A stretch of 64,000 nucleotides of DNA, from assembly GCA_002104905.1 (NCBI GenBank), contig MCFE01000467.1, forward strand, positions 1-64,000. Direction: 5' to 3'. This document shows positions 21,795-35,110 of this stretch, one piece after another. The stretch is from Basidiobolus meristosporus CBS 931.73 (Eukaryota; Basidiobolomycota; Basidiobolomycetes; Basidiobolales; Basidiobolaceae). Under the pieces are notes generated by a model. That model saw nothing but the letters and a program-made list of their open reading frames with translations. It was not told the DNA's origin and ran no database searches. The position numbers and the translations under genes are program-made. Numbering within the stretch: position 1 is the first letter of the stretch; each line of letters opens with the position of its first letter.

Positions 21795-24166
21795 ATGGAA
21801 GAGGAGCTTTTCTATCTGCAGCCAGGCTTCGACCCTGCGAAGTTAAAAGTGGTAGACCTGCGTCGAATCTTACTGAAACACGGTGTAGAATTCAACACCA
21901 ACAGCAAAAAGCAAGTACTTGTAGACCTATTTGAGTTGTATATCACTCCAAACGCTGAGCAATGGCTGAAAGATGTCAGCAAACTTCAAGTAAAAGATAG
22001 AAGCGGCACCATTTTGGAAAAGCCAAAGGTAATTTCTCTCAGCAAGGCTGTCCTTCTACTCCAACTTACACCCTCTACAGTCAAGGCCAACCTCCCCAGT
22101 ATTTTCTACTCCAGGAAAATCAATGCGCGTGGTAAGCCTTTGCAGACAACAACAGACCAAGGCTGAGAATGAAGCTGATGCTTTTGAAAACATAGAAAGA
22201 TGTAGTGAAAAACATCGAACTGCTGAGTTCTGACGGAGAAAATTCACCACCAAGAAGAAGAACTCGTACACCCAAGGTTGGCTTTCTTGGATGGCCAGTA
22301 GGAAGGAGACTACTCACGCATATTCCTTCACCAGGACGCCGACTATTTCTCTGATGAAAATCCATTCCAAAGTGGAGATGAAACTCCAGAAAGGCCTCGC
22401 CGCCGTACAAAGGTTTGCAAGAAGTTGATTTCACCCGGTATCGAGACGGTGCACTCAGCATACTCTCCTTTAGACCAGAAGGTCGACTCGGCATTCCCTC
22501 AAACGCACTGAATCATCGCCAGCACCATCGCCAGCACCATCACCACATCGTTTCATGAACCCCAATTTCATGAAAGCTAACATGTCGGTCAGTTACTCCC
22601 CAGACATCATGACCCATCTAAAATCTTCCAGGGGCGCCCATGACACACCCACCAGTAGTGCCAAGGGGCTGCCGCTGCCTAAGCGCCTCCGAGGCACAGA
22701 GGCCCAAGCCAAGCGTGCATCGAAGAGCTATGGAATAGGGCCATTTTGGACATTCGTATGGATCGTTCTGCTGGGATACGGGGTGTGGTATCGCCAGACC
22801 AGCATGAAGATCGGCTATTGCGCAGAAGGGCATGACGACACTGGTACGAATGGTTGCTACAAATGCATTACTGCCAGACTAACACTCGTATTGCAGAGCA
22901 ACCCGACATCCCCTACCAATTCCTCTATCCTGAGTGCACCCCCTGCCCTCATCACGGACACTGCGAAAGCTCAAAGTTCCTTGGATGTAGCGACGAGTTC
23001 ATTCCCAAAACCCACCCACTCACCAATCTCCTGTTCCCATTGGAAATTGAATGCGTGCCCGATTCCGCAAAGATCAGCAAGATCCAAGCCTTGGCGAACC
23101 ACATGAAGGAGGAGTTGAGCGCACGCGCAGGAACCGTGCAATGTGATCCCAGCATCCCAGAAAACGCCACATTCGCGCACAGCATCGTATATGAGCCGGA
23201 GCTAAAGGATATCTTGGAGCAACGGAAAGATGTGAGAGCCAACTAGAATACCCACCAGCTCAGGAGACTAATGGCTTTTTGAGTGCAGATTGGGATGAAT
23301 TTGGTGGAATTAGCTGAGTTGTGGAAACCAGCGGTCCGTGACCTGGTGAGCCAGCGCCACCACATCCAAACTGGAACTGACGAAAGGTATCACGTGTCAT
23401 TCCCGTTCTCTCCACCTGCGATGTTGTAACCGTCTTTGTTCGCCAGCGGCACAGCCTACTTCATGTCCCGCCAACCTACCTATCCACTGGGATGCCGTAT
23501 CAAGAAGAAAGCCTCCGAGTTCCTACACAAACATTTGAACGAGCTGGGTGGGATCACTTTGATCGTGGGACTGATTTGGTACATTAGACACAGATACCAA
23601 GGTAGTGGCCGATACGCTTGGCGCGTTCCACCGCCCAGACTAAATAGAGCTTTATCTAGACTACGCAAACGAGACCAAATTAGCGGCTGAACTGGTGGAC
23701 ACAGTCCTAAATCGCCTTGTAGATCAGGTATGATATCTGGGTGGTTACGGTTGATTTGGTTAGGAAAGCTCACTCGAAACACAGGAACACTATCACTACG
23801 TGGACCCCGTGCAGCATCCAACCAATGTTCTGTCTGTTTCGCATCTCCGCGACTTCTTGTTAAGCACTGAGCACAATCATGTCCGTCGCCAACGTATTTG
23901 GGAGAAAGTGCGTCGAATTGTGGAGGCAAACTCCAACGTTCGCGCTGGAAAAATGGAGATCAAGGGAGAGCCACACCGAGTGTGGGAATGGGTGGGGACT
24001 GCCCCGATTACACCCAAGGTAATTTGATCGATAACCCTGGGAAATGCTGGATTGTTTGACTGACCAGTTGCAATAGATGCCAAGCACGCCGATCTATCCC
24101 AAGCTGGGTGTAGACACACTCGGTGTAGACGCAGAATCCTACATACCCGAGGAGATCGTCGATTAA
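21795..24166 (+). CDS. Man1/Src1 (Heh)-type inner nuclear membrane protein
   Basis: Eleven exons join in phase to 604 residues: 21795-22028, 22081-22131, 22196-22276, 22335-22412, 22474-22843, 22897-23231, 23289-23386, 23447-23601, 23660-23727, 23764-24018 and 24077-24166. Residues 11-49 form a helix-extension-helix (LEM-related) domain, GFDPAKLKVVDLRRILLKHG. Arg/Ser/Pro-rich nucleoplasmic stretches follow. A first membrane span (about 238-253, GPFWTFVWIVLLGYGVW) leads to a cysteine-containing lumenal region (LYPECTPCPHHGHC). A second span (about 452-468, GGITLIVGLIWYI) leads to the Man1/Src1 C-terminal winged-helix domain. Such proteins tether chromatin to the nuclear envelope and recruit ESCRT-III for envelope sealing. 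The stop codon overlaps an AATAAA signal. Confidence 0.93.
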
Positions 24167-24221
24167 TAAAGATGCGTTTTCATGTGATGTAGCAATGTTT
24201 ATTGACGCATTGACTCTATGC

Positions 24222-26810
24222 TCATTGATCCGAATTGTTGATGATTTGTCTTTCCATTAACTTGCGGAAAAGCCCATTCTCCTTTTGGCTTAGCTCGTAG
24301 AAGGTTCCTTCTTCCTGCACTCGTCCGTTCTGTAGACATATCACAACATCAGAGATACGGATCGTGGAGATTCGATGTGCGATGGTCAATGTGGTACGGT
24401 TCAGAGTGAGTCGATCTAAGGCCTCTTGCACCAGGTATTCACTTTCACCATCTAAAGCAGAGGTGGCCTCATCGAGAATGAGGATACGGGGATTCTTCAA
24501 CAAAGCGCGAGCGATGGCAATGCTAAACAGACGAATGAGTACTGCTGGGGGGGGGAATCGTTTCAAAGGAATTGATGCGTACCGTTGCTTTTGTCCGCCA
24601 GACAAACTAATACCACGTTCTCCAACATATGTATCGAAGCCGTCCTTGAAATTCTCAATGAAATTACAGTTCGCTTGGCGTGCTGCCTCCTCAATTTCCT
24701 CGCGTGTGGCCCCTTTCTTGCCATAAGCGATATTCTCTCCAACGGTGCCGGCAAACAGGGCAGGTTCTTGACTTACAATACCGATCTGCTCACGTAACCA
24801 GCGAAGATTTAGGGTGCGAATATCATGACCGTCGATCAGGATGGAGCCGTGAAGTGGGTCATAATACCGTAACAAGAGCGAAGATACGGTGCTTTTACCG
24901 CCACCGGAAGATCCGGTAATTGCTGAAAAAAGGAGGGGTATTAGGGAAGCGTAAGTGGATTACGAGCCAATGCCTTTACCCATCATCTTCCCAGGCTCCA
25001 CTGTAAATGTCAAATCTTTGAAGATCTCATTTCCTGGTCGGGTGGGATATGCAAATTGAACATTTTTGAACGTGATCTCGCCCTTGACATCGGCCAGGAT
25101 TTTCCCTCCTAAATATCATCGATCAGACCATCGATCGCTCTCAAACTGACGAGCTTCACCAAACCTTCCAAAGAAATGCCCGGCTGCTGATCCATAAGCT
25201 CAAACAATCTGGTACTTGCACCAATGCCCTTCATTACCTCGGAATAGAAGTTGGTCAATCCTGGTTGATTCATTGGTAAGTTAGGACTTTAGCAGGAGCA
25301 ATTGGTCCATTGAACATACCCATCAGCGAAGACCCAACATATGCCGTGTAGAGCATAAACGAGGTAAGCTGCCCCACTGTGATGGATCCGTCCATCACCA
25401 TGCGTCCACCAAGCCCGAGCAAAGCCAGGATGGTCAGATTGCCTGCCATGCCGGTCTGAAGTGTGCGTTAATACGTGGGAGCTAGCTGATCAAGAAGCCA
25501 AGATATCTACCCCTCCAAAGAAAAACCCGTTGGCCATGGCCTCCTTCTTGGCGAGGTCAAAAACATCCTGGACTCGCATTTCGTAGCGGTTGACCTCGTC
25601 ATTCTCCCGAACGAAGGCTTGGACAGTACGAATATTACCCACTCGCTCCTCAGCTACTTTGGTGATTGTCCCTAATGCATCCTGGGTCTTACGTGAAAGC
25701 TCTTTCACATATCTACCGTAGAAGACTCCTCCGAGTGCGATTGGCGGGACGATCATCATCATAGTAAGCTGTACAGTTTAGCTAAACGGGCAGAGCATCC
25801 CTGTTTAGAAGAAGTGCTTACCGTGAGTTTCCCGCTAACATAGATCATTGTACTCAACCCTGCGGTAGCAGTGATGATACTCCTTCGAATTCACAATCAA
25901 TATTAGCGCCATCCACCTCGAATATTACGATGCGCGGAGCTACCTTAGACCATCGGAGATGTTGTTGGATATGGTCTTTCCAACCACCGCAGTGTCCAGA
26001 GAAAGTCTGGATATCAAGTCGCCACTGCGGTTGGCATCGAAGAAGGTCATGTCTTTCTTCATAATTGAGTCATATAGATTGGTACGCAGGCGAGCGATTA
26101 CTTTTTCACCAGCCACCCGGATCAAAACAATTCTGCCGATGTTCGCTAGAGCTCCACAGGCAAAAACCCCACCAAGCAGTGCAAAGAATTGAGTCAACTC
26201 TAGATCGAAGGGGATTTTGGAACTTTCCGTAACGATATCGATTATTTTGCCCATAGAAAATGGGACAGACTACGCAATTGCCTGGAGATTAAAATGCGCT
26301 CTTAGACATAAGGCAACCCTAATACCTACCATGGTAATGGCTGAGGAAATAACAAGCAAACCAATGGCGCCTATGGAACTGTGATTACTACGCAGCCGGA
26401 GCCTTGGAGTTTGTTGGCTTCAAACAAATACCTGAAATCATCTTCGCTTCGGGCCTAGCCAAATTAAGCAATCTTAGTGCTTGCTTCCAATCCGAAGACC
26501 CTGCCTTTGCTTGACTCGTCGACTCGATAGTTTTTGGTGAAGGAATTCCCAGCTTCTCCTTATTAATCTCGCCGGTATTCTTGGATAGGTGGCGAATGGG
26601 TGTAGATTGTACAAATTCTTTGCGCACAGGTCTCAGAGTATTACATAAACTAGTGAATGGTCTCAAGTTCGGCTTCAAACATGGTCTCGAGATCCGATGG
26701 CTATTCCGCACCAAGCTTTGTTGTCCGGATAGACGCCAACCTGTGGTGATTGCGGCCCGTGTGAAACGGGCAGTGTCTGTACGAACGCCACACCATAACG
26801 AGGTAATCAT
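24222..26810 (-). CDS. Mitochondrial ABC half-transporter (ABCB10/Mdl1-like)
   Basis: Ten exons (minus) give 688 residues: 26810-26432, 26370-26330, 26269-25944, 25882-25822, 25768-25511, 25455-25320, 25260-25165, 25108-24980, 24922-24583 and 24522-24222. The first ~100 residues are Arg/Ser/Thr-rich and lack acids, a likely mitochondrial presequence. One six-span membrane domain follows ([41 protein letters not shown], ...). One nucleotide-binding domain has Walker [11 protein letters not shown]-loop, signature LSGGQKQR, Walker [13 protein letters not shown] and the H-loop TIAHR. It would dimerise in the inner membrane with its nucleotide domains in the matrix. The substrate is unknown (peptide or haem precursor roles are proposed for relatives). 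The last intron splits the codon after LSGGQKQ. Confidence 0.93.
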
Positions 26811-27258
26811 GACTAGTTGCTTGCCACTGAATATTCTCTAAGCTCAATGAACAATTACCAGGAGGTCCAGCGCGAAATGACTACCCACTCCGGGAATATG
26901 ACATCGTGATCAATCAAGATTTGTTAAAATTTCGAGGATCCAATCCAGGATCAGCTACGGAAAACGAGCCCACCCTTGCTACCCTTGACACTAGATGAGT
27001 ACATTATTGGCAGTGGGCTACGGTGACATTATTGGCAATGGACCAGGCCATCGATGTTCATATGAATTAAACTTCATGGAGGCATATTCATGATTTCGAA
27101 CATTCCGTTGATCCTGATTCGATGGTCTCTTTGTTCTTATGCAGCTACCACTAAAATTCGACGAGGCTTGGAGCGTATACATTATGAAGTAGGCGAGGGT
27201 TTACCAGCTATCCTGAACACTCCCTCCCATATTTTGTGAAGCCCTGTTGATTTGTACG
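26811..27258. other. Divergent intergenic region between ABC transporter and CutC genes
   Basis: The 448-bp gap contains both promoters. A short direct repeat, ACATTATTGGCARTGG, occurs at about 27001-27018 and 27026-27044. No TATA box is evident. Confidence 0.5.
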
Positions 27259-28608
27259 ATGCTGAAGTTCGAGGTATAAAGTGTGCGAAGTATGCTTTGA
27301 AACTTTCCCTTTTCTAACACCGGTATCTCTTCCAAAGATATGCATAGATTCAGTCATTTCTGGCGAGAATGCAGGTACTTTATCCCAAACTGTCTGACTT
27401 TCGGTCGCCTGGTCTGAAACCTTGTGTAGATAAAGCTGGTGCTTGTAGAGTGGAATTATGCGACAACCTGGTGGAAGGCGGGACTACTCCCTCCGCAGGT
27501 AGGAGTGTACTTTTCTTAAGCAAGACTGTTGTGCCTAAACGAAGCCGATACAGCTATGATAGAACTCGTCAAATCTCGTATCAAGACCCCAGTCATGGTA
27601 ACCGGCGTATGCACATATTCTTCCGAGACCTTCAAAGTAACCTTTTCTTGCGCTGAAATAGGTTATGATTAGACCTCGGTATGTATGCTGCCTGCGTAGG
27701 TGATGTTAGAATGGCTATTGATCCCGGATACAACGCCCAAATGTTCGATAGTGGCGGCGACTTTTGTTACGACGAGGATGAATTTTGGATTATGAAGCGG
27801 GATATCGAGGTACGCATCGAAGCACGTCCATCAAACACCAGTACTTACCAATTGCCCATACAGCTTTGCAAGCAATGGGGGGTTTACGGCGTGGTATTCG
27901 GCATACTCACGGAAGACGGCTTTGTTGATGTACCTAGATGCAAAGAGTTAGTAAACCTTTCTCTTGACGAAGGAAACCCGGACCTCGTTACTAACGAATT
28001 GGTAGGCTTGTCGAGTTAGCAAAGCCCATGAAAGGTGAGAGGTAGCGGTCGTATGCAACATCCATTCATCATTGCTCAACCTATTGCAAAGTTACCTTCC
28101 ATCGTGCTTTCGACATGGCAAACGACCCCTATAGGGCTTTAGAGGATGTCATATCCATCGGAGGAATTGAACGTATCCTGACTAGGTAAGAATGGGCCCC
28201 TTCCTGATCCGACCTGTTCGATCGCTGATTTGCTCCTCGCAGCGGGCAGGAAAAGAGCGTCCTTGAAGGATCAGAGTGTATCGCAGAGCTGGTTAAACGC
28301 GCAGGCGATCGCATCATTATCATGCCTGGTGGTGGTGAGTAGCAAGCCCGTCCTTGTTCACCACTTCAACCGACTAATTAGGTCTCCAAGGTGTGACCGA
28401 GAGAAACATCCAGCGGATCCTTCGACTCACCAACGTCCAAGAAATTCATATTTCAGCCAGTAGCTCCAGACCATCCCAGATGGTGTACCGGAACCCCAAT
28501 TGCTCCATGGGGTTCACCTTGAGCAGCCCGGAATACTCCATCAAAATAGCTAGCCAAGAGCGCATCCAAAGCATGATGCAGCACGCATCCCACCAAGCGA
28601 ATGAATAA
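27259..28608 (+). CDS. CutC-type copper homeostasis protein
   Basis: Eleven short exons join in phase to 252 residues: 27259-27273, 27338-27374, 27430-27498, 27554-27597, 27662-27678, 27752-27809, 27864-27950, 28016-28034, 28092-28185, 28243-28334 and 28382-28608. The TIM-barrel motifs are all present: EICIDSV at the start, RVELCDNLVEGGTTPS, PVMVMIRPRGGDFCY, VVFGILTEDG, VTFHRAFDM, RILTSGQ and the phosphate-binding-like IIIMPGGG. CutC is linked to copper tolerance in bacteria and animals, but its activity is unsettled. Two exons are very small (15 and 17 nt), which automated prediction is likely to miss. It shares a promoter region with the ABC transporter and converges on NUP160. Confidence 0.92.
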
Positions 28609-28739
28609 AAATTGGATCGTTTATTTTTCCAATTATAAAGTACAGATTCTGGAGAGTGTGATGGAGGGAGTGATCTTCGGAAGGAAAAATAGAACTTTTC
28701 GAACGTTGCTAACGTAATATACATTAAAGGTGGTTTGGG

Positions 28740-31700
28740 TTAGTTGGGAGCTTGGTGGCTACACTCGTCGGTCTCCTCGTCGACCTTGCGGAAGTAGATC
28801 TTCAGCTGTTGCTGGAGCTCCTCCAGAAGACGCTGAAGCCTGTCTACGCTTGAGCTGGAGATGGGTCTTTCTTCAGCTAAACGGGCTCCGATGGAGTTCT
28901 CCAACTCGGATACAAGTGAATCAAGCACAGTGTAGGGGAGGTACCGGGAGGTCATTTGGACCGTGACCGGATGGACCACGGAGAGCTCTTTGCGAATCTG
29001 CTTCAGAGCGCATTGCGCCGCCTCTTCGATCAGGTCGTATTTCATGCAAATCCGGATGTAATCCTCGCAGTTGTATGTCAGGTAGGTCTGGGCCAACCAG
29101 GGGGGGAGTAGCATCTCACTCGTGGACGACAGGAATCGTTCGATCACACATTTGTGGTATTTGAAGCACGTCGCTTGCGAATCATGTTGCATAAGATACT
29201 TGGAAAGAAGCTTCCAGGCACGATCCGAGACTGAGCCATCCCAGGTGGCCATCCCATCGTTGACCAGGATCATGTCGTTGTCGTCGATGGGTCTGTCCAG
29301 TCGGTCGTAGTCCACCAGCTGGATGCATTTGAGGGTAAGCGATTCGAAGATATGCGTCAGCTCCATCTTGAAAGTCAAGGCGGTGGAGATGGCCATGTCG
29401 TACATGCCTGCCTGAACGAAGAGGGTGACGATATCCTTCGACTCCATGGAATAGCCCGACGACTCCAGCTCCGGATAACGGCCGATGAGCTGAATCTTCG
29501 ACAAACACAAGGAGTACTCTTGCTTGATGTCCTCGAGCTTGACCACCCGGTAATCGTCCTCCCGGCTGGCTTCAGTTGCGTAATCCGAAGCCCCCAAGTG
29601 AAGTCTCTTTCTGCTACGTTTGTCATGGTCGGCCAGGTCGTTGGGGCCCTTCATGACGATCCATGCGTAAGGCTCGTCGACCATGTGGAGAGCATTGATG
29701 GCGGCAAGATAACTCTTGCTTCGCTCAGCAGAGATTTTCATGAAAAGGGAGGGGGTGTCGACAGTCGCCAGACGACGGGCGTACCTATACATGGCGGCGG
29801 CGGCATTACGGTAATCCCCTCGGAATACATGGTAAACGTAGAGGATCTTGTAGTAATTCGGCGTGGACAGGATATCCGCGTGTCTCGCCTTCAGCAACAG
29901 CGTTTGCTCAACTTCTTGCTGAAGCCCGACAAACGAGAAGCGACAGAGACGATCGGTTTGATTGTTCTCGCACATCACGGTCAGCAGATGTCGAAGGCAG
30001 TCTCGCTTGGTGTCCTGCTCCGGGTTAGACATGATGGCAAGGTAGGCCTCCTCATACTGGCCAAGCTCAAGTGCGCTCTTGAACAGCTTGACGGACAGCG
30101 GCTTGGTCAATTCCTTGGCATGCTTCGACTGCTTGGACAAAGTGTTGAGCGCGACCTTGGCGAAGATCATGACAAACTCGTAGGCATTGTGTTCTTCGAA
30201 CATCCCGGCAACGTGGTGGTAGAAACAGGGGAGGTCCTCGCAAGTGTTGGCGTTGATGACGTACGCAAGGTCACTCTGGGCAATCCCGGTGGACTCATCC
30301 ACTCCGATGGCAGCGGATTCAAAGGAGCTCTGGGCCTCGCTGAATTGACCAGAGGCGAGGTACACTTTGCCCCAAAGATACATCACCGCAGGGCTCTTGA
30401 TCAAGAACCTGAGGAATTGCGCGACTAGGCTGGAGTACCCGAAGACGACCAGCCGATATGCGAACTTGATCTGGGATGCTTGGGTGGAGATGGACAGGGA
30501 GGAGTCCGCCAGATCGATTTTATGCAGGAACTGGGACACCGCTTGGTTCAGCAGGACGCTGACCTGGGTGGAGGCGAAGTTCAAATGGATGGGGTAGTGA
30601 TGATGGAGCAAGGTGTGAACAAGGCTGTAGCTTAAAGTTCCAGCGGCCCCGGCGGACTCCGAGACATTCAGTGTGGCGAATTTGCCGACAAAGTTCTCTG
30701 CCTCCTCCGAGAAAGAATCCTCCTCCACCTCCACGGGACGCGGCTTCTCCACCATTTGGGTCGACATCCAGTTCATCAACGAGTAGGAGTGCATAGCAGA
30801 CATGCTGCAAGAGAAGACGGACACCGAGTTGCTCATCAGCTTGCGGTGGCCGTCAAAGACCAAGACCACCGTCATCAGGAGAAACAGGTTGCGGCTGAAT
30901 GCGTAGCGGGATCCGACGACCTGCTGAATCCCCATGGCGATGATTGCATCCATAAGCATGCTGGTTTTGAAGATGAGCTGGGCAGCGTCGGCCTCGGCCT
31001 CGGCATTATGGGACTCCAGTTTGACATCCACAAGGGAGTCGAGCAGCACGCTGATCGTCCCCTTAAGGTCATTGCACGACTTCAGCAGATTGAATATGCG
31101 CTTGATCAAGGCGGGCGAGACGAAGATGGCGAGGTGCTTGTCGTAGAACTCTTGGGCAAAGGACTCCACCGAGAGGAACAGAGGATTGGAAAGCACAGAG
31201 CAGAGGTCCTCCTCCAGGCTGGTCATGTTGCCAGAGGGAATGGCTTGGGTGATAAACTTCAGGCACTTGCTTAACTTGACAATATCCCCTCGAATGTCGT
31301 TCACCGATATCTGTGAATATGACGACGCCAACAGCTTCGATGAAACGAGGGAGAGTCCAGCAAGCTCCAAGTCCCCGTTCAAGTGGTGGTACAGGCCTCC
31401 ATGGGGTCACAGGCGCGAACAGTGGAGAAGCCCTCGCGTTTGACGACGAAGACGGTATGAGTCAATGACAGCATCGACAAGCCTAATGGCGAGTTGGCTC
31501 GGTTGTGCAACTCAATGCAGGTAGAAACAAAGCGAAGCCACTTGACCTTGACCTTTTTGAGGAGTTCCTCAGGTGTGTCGTCGGCAGCGTCCGTGTGGTC
31601 CGGAGACTCGATGATGCTCGAGATCTCATCACGCACACCAACCCTGCAGAGACGGAAGCTCTTGTTGTCGTCTTGTTCGCTGACATACAGGCTCAGTGCC

Positions 31701-33306
31701 TCGTTGAGGACGGGGGTGGAGAATCTTCCCGGGTAAAACAGATACTCGAGGAACACGTGCTTCATATCCTCCGAGGAACTCTGTAGCAAAGAATCGAAGT
31801 AGTTCACGTCCACCTCGGGCTTTAGTGCAGATATGATTGACCACCACCTTTGGCCATAGTTGGATTGATCTTTGCTGTCCTCAATGTCGGCGTGGAAATA
31901 CAGCGGGATTTGGGTCATTTTCAAGACGGCTTGGTTTTGTCTGTCCCACAACGTCCACAGAGACCAAAGATTGTCTTTGCTTCTTCTGGGGGGTGCAATC
32001 TGGAACTCAACCAGCGTCTCCAGCGCTTGACCTCTACCTTGGCTGAGGAGGCACGCCCTCTTGTACACCAACTCCAAATCAATTAGGTTTCCTGAGCAGT
32101 CCACATGGCCACGGAAGACGCCAAAGTATGGGTCCGATTCGGAAGGAACGTACACGACAAGGTTGAATACCGATCCGTCCGTTTCTGCCTCCGCCTCCGC
32201 CTTGACTACCTGGATATAGGGTCTGGGAAGAGGTGGGAGAGGGATTTCTGGCTGCGACGACTCCGAGTCATACAGCGAGATGGTTTTGACGCACGATTGA
32301 GTACTCAGTGACCACACCTTGATCTTCCTATCACGGCACAACGAGAATACGAACGCATTCAGCGACAGGTAGTCGAAGGAAGCGAGCGATATCGGCTGAG
32401 AAAGTGAGGATCTGCTGACCTCGGATGCGCCGTATTCAGAACTGCCGAGCTTCGAAAGGAATCGACTGGGAACGATGGGAAGGAAGCTCTTCACTTGCGA
32501 TAAGAAATTGTTCTCCAAAAGGTTGTATTGACGGAAGGAGTCTACAGATGGATTAGTATGGGGCCACTCAACTTTCATGTGACGTCAAACAAACCTGGGG
32601 TTGCTTCAAACTCGTTTTCGCCATAGTTTTGCTCTATCTGGCCTCCGCAAGCTAGGTCTATGGCTGTGAGAGAGCCGTTGCTAAAGGTGACAACCGCGAG
32701 CTCGGCATTAACGGAATGAAACAAGATGGGTTCGCAGTTGGCGGGGATATCAAGTCTATAATACTTGCAGTAGTCTCTGGGCAAGGGGTTCGCGTGGAAA
32801 AGATTGTTGAAAGGGAAGGAGAATCGATACAGAAGCCCTGTTTCCACCAGCAGGAAGCAATTGAGGGTCCGAGAGTCGTAATCCTCGTAGAAGGATACCC
32901 CCGGTTGGATTTTGGAGGAGAGGAAGAAATAGACTGGCTTTGAAGACTCGATTTCGTCGTATTGAAAAATAGCCGCCGAGCGTGGGCCCCCTTGAAGTTC
33001 AAGTCCATCTCCGATCGGAGGCGTAACCAACGAGAGATGTCTGAATTCCAGAATTCTCCCGTCACCGATTACCCGCCACGCTATAAGGTTATTCAGTTGG
33101 AAGGATACCCTGTAGGTAGAGCCAAAGGAGGGCTCTTCAGTTTCCAGCGACAGACTTGGGGATGGTCTTGGAAGATCTTCATCCAACAAATCTTCCGGGT
33201 ATGGGACATTGTGACAGAGGGGAGCAGCGTTACTAGAGCAGAAGTCCAACTGCAAAGGGACCTCCTTATACCACCAAAACGATTCTGGGTTCTGTATGGC
33301 TGGCAT
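28740..33306 (-). CDS. Nucleoporin NUP160/Nup120, with an apparent one-base frameshift
   Basis: Exon 1 is 33306-32595 and exon 2 is 32541-28740, with a normal intron between. The combined length is one base short of a whole number of codons; adding one base gives about 1504 residues, the expected size. The N-terminal half is the beta-propeller domain and the C-terminal half an alpha-helical solenoid. The family signature YHVFRGDYRNAAAAMYRYARR is recognisable in the solenoid. NUP160 is a scaffold of the Y (Nup84/Nup107) complex of the nuclear pore. The frame breaks near 31394-31397, where the sequence before (VRACDPMEA) and after (LYHHLNGDLELAG) reads as one conserved stretch if one C is missing. 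No GT-AG intron restores the frame. An assembly error is the simplest explanation. Confidence 0.9.
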
Positions 33307-33629
33307 AATTCTATTCTTTGAACAAAAGAATTGTTCAACAGAGTGCTTGTGTATGGTGGGGCTGAAAAATAGCTATGCTAGCGTGTTTTCCTCCAGAGAC
33401 ACGCGAAATTGACGAAAAAAAAAGACAAAATATTGGATGGAGTCTGGTGGGATGATGATTGGCATTTATCGTAATAATAAACATCGAGCTTAACTCGATG
33501 CATTGAATCCGGCTCGTCACGTGACTCGTTGTTCTACTATTAACTTTATTGAGGGTAAAAATTTACAACACCAGAGAGAAGGGATTTCTTTAGAGCAGCC
33601 TCGACATACACTCTCAATCTCAGCGAAAG
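33307..33629. promoter_or_regulatory. NUP160 upstream region with GTCACGTGAC at 33516-33525
   Basis: The 323 bp between the NUP160 start and the RPF1 stop (both minus) hold a perfect GTCACGTGAC palindrome about 210 bp upstream of the NUP160 ATG. It is the same sequence as in the BAG/katanin promoter. Confidence 0.5.
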
Positions 33630-34940
33630 CTACAAGAAGAAGCGTCTTCTACTAGTCTCCATCTCCGGCTTGAAGATCCATTCGTATTCGCCGTTCTTGG
33701 GGTCAAACAGCCCCTTCTGTAGCCACTTGAGCTTCAACGTGAAGCGGGGCCCAAGTTCCTGGAGATCGGCGCGCTTACCACTCTTGAACACGTATCTGGC
33801 ACAAACAACAGGTTAGTGAATGGACCATCGAAGCGCTACACTACACTCTCGCATACCTGTGGCGGCGGAAGAAGATGAAATCACGCTGGTTATGGAAGGT
33901 AGCCACCTGACGTCCTTGGAACTCAGGGACATGTGGGAAGAGCGAGGTGAACATTCTTCCGATAGTGTGACCAAGTCGGGTGTTGAAGTTGTTCATGATG
34001 ATTTCGGGTTTGTGGGCAGAGGAGCGACCATGACCCTGGAGCGGGAACGTTAGACTCGGGAGCTTGTGCGAGGTGGATGTGTCTCACATTCTTACCTGAA
34101 TACGCTTGCCAGGGACGATCGAGCTCAATTTGAAATATGCCGTGGGTCCATTGGGTAAATGCACTAGGGTCACGGCATCTATTGGAACCGATGTTAGCTT
34201 GGACCCCACGATAGAGCATCATTCTCGCACTTACTAGGCTCCTTTCGATCCTCATTGACGATCATGACGTCGGTATAGTCTCTGTTGATGCAGAACTGCA
34301 CGATATCCTGGATCTCGAATTGGGACTTTCTTTTGACGAACTCGGAGTTGGGGAACACCGATAGAAGCTCCTCAGCGAATTCGTAGACGCCCTTTGTGGG
34401 AAAAGGGAAGGCGAGGTGAGTGTTGTGAACCAATGTCAAGTGGGTGCTATAGAAGATTCGTACTGGGCTGGGTCTTTTACTGGTCGTGATCAGCATTTTG
34501 GGGGCTTTACCATCGAAGTACTGGGCAAACTCGTCCTGAGCCTCGTCTTCAGCGACCTGTTGAGTGCATTGAAACACAGCACGGTTAGGTACATGGAAAC
34601 TATGGTCCGCGTCCGGTGTCCATTCTCAAGGCCTACCTCTTCGTCATTCTCGACGATGGTCTCATCGAATTCCCTGGTGTTTTCCAAAGTCTTCGGAACG
34701 TTTTCCTTCAGACGTTCCTGAAAAGAGAGAGTGTGTCCTTTAGGGGAAGGGGTCTAGAAACGGTCTGCTTCCTGCGCACAAACCTCTTTCTTCTCGGGAT
34801 TCGCGAGCTCCTCCTGGCGACGTCTCTCGCGTGCGTCTCTCTTCCTCTTGGCCTTCTGCTGCTTCTGCTTCAGGTGAAGCTCCTCACGCTTGATTTTATT
34901 CTTGACGTCGGCCAAGTTCACTCTGGAAACCTTCACTCAT
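33630..34940 (-). CDS. Ribosome production factor 1 (RPF1), Brix domain; 5' end unresolved
   Basis: Exons (minus) that join in phase are 34922-34784, 34717-34637, 34556-34464, 34391-34235, 34178-34096, 34035-33857 and 33795-33630, about 299 residues. The N-terminal part is a basic coiled region ([21 protein letters not shown]). The Brix domain has [46 protein letters not shown], the [15 protein letters not shown] segment and [12 protein letters not shown] near the C-terminus. RPF1 works in 60S pre-ribosome assembly and 27S pre-rRNA processing in the nucleolus. The start is uncertain: the ATG at 34940 is out of frame with the conserved part by one base, and an upstream exon through an A-run near 35046 is also one base off. 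Confidence 0.88.
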
Positions 34941-35110
34941 GTCTATGTTACTCTAAAGCCGTAGCTGCCAAGCGATGAGCCTCAGGCAGTGTACTGTATC
35001 GATGATGGATTTTTTTTAACTTTTTTTTTGTTTGAACCAGTTCATTCGTGGACCGGGAGCAGCAGAAAATCGGCAATCACTCAGCAGTAAATCAGATATT
35101 ATTTATTTAT

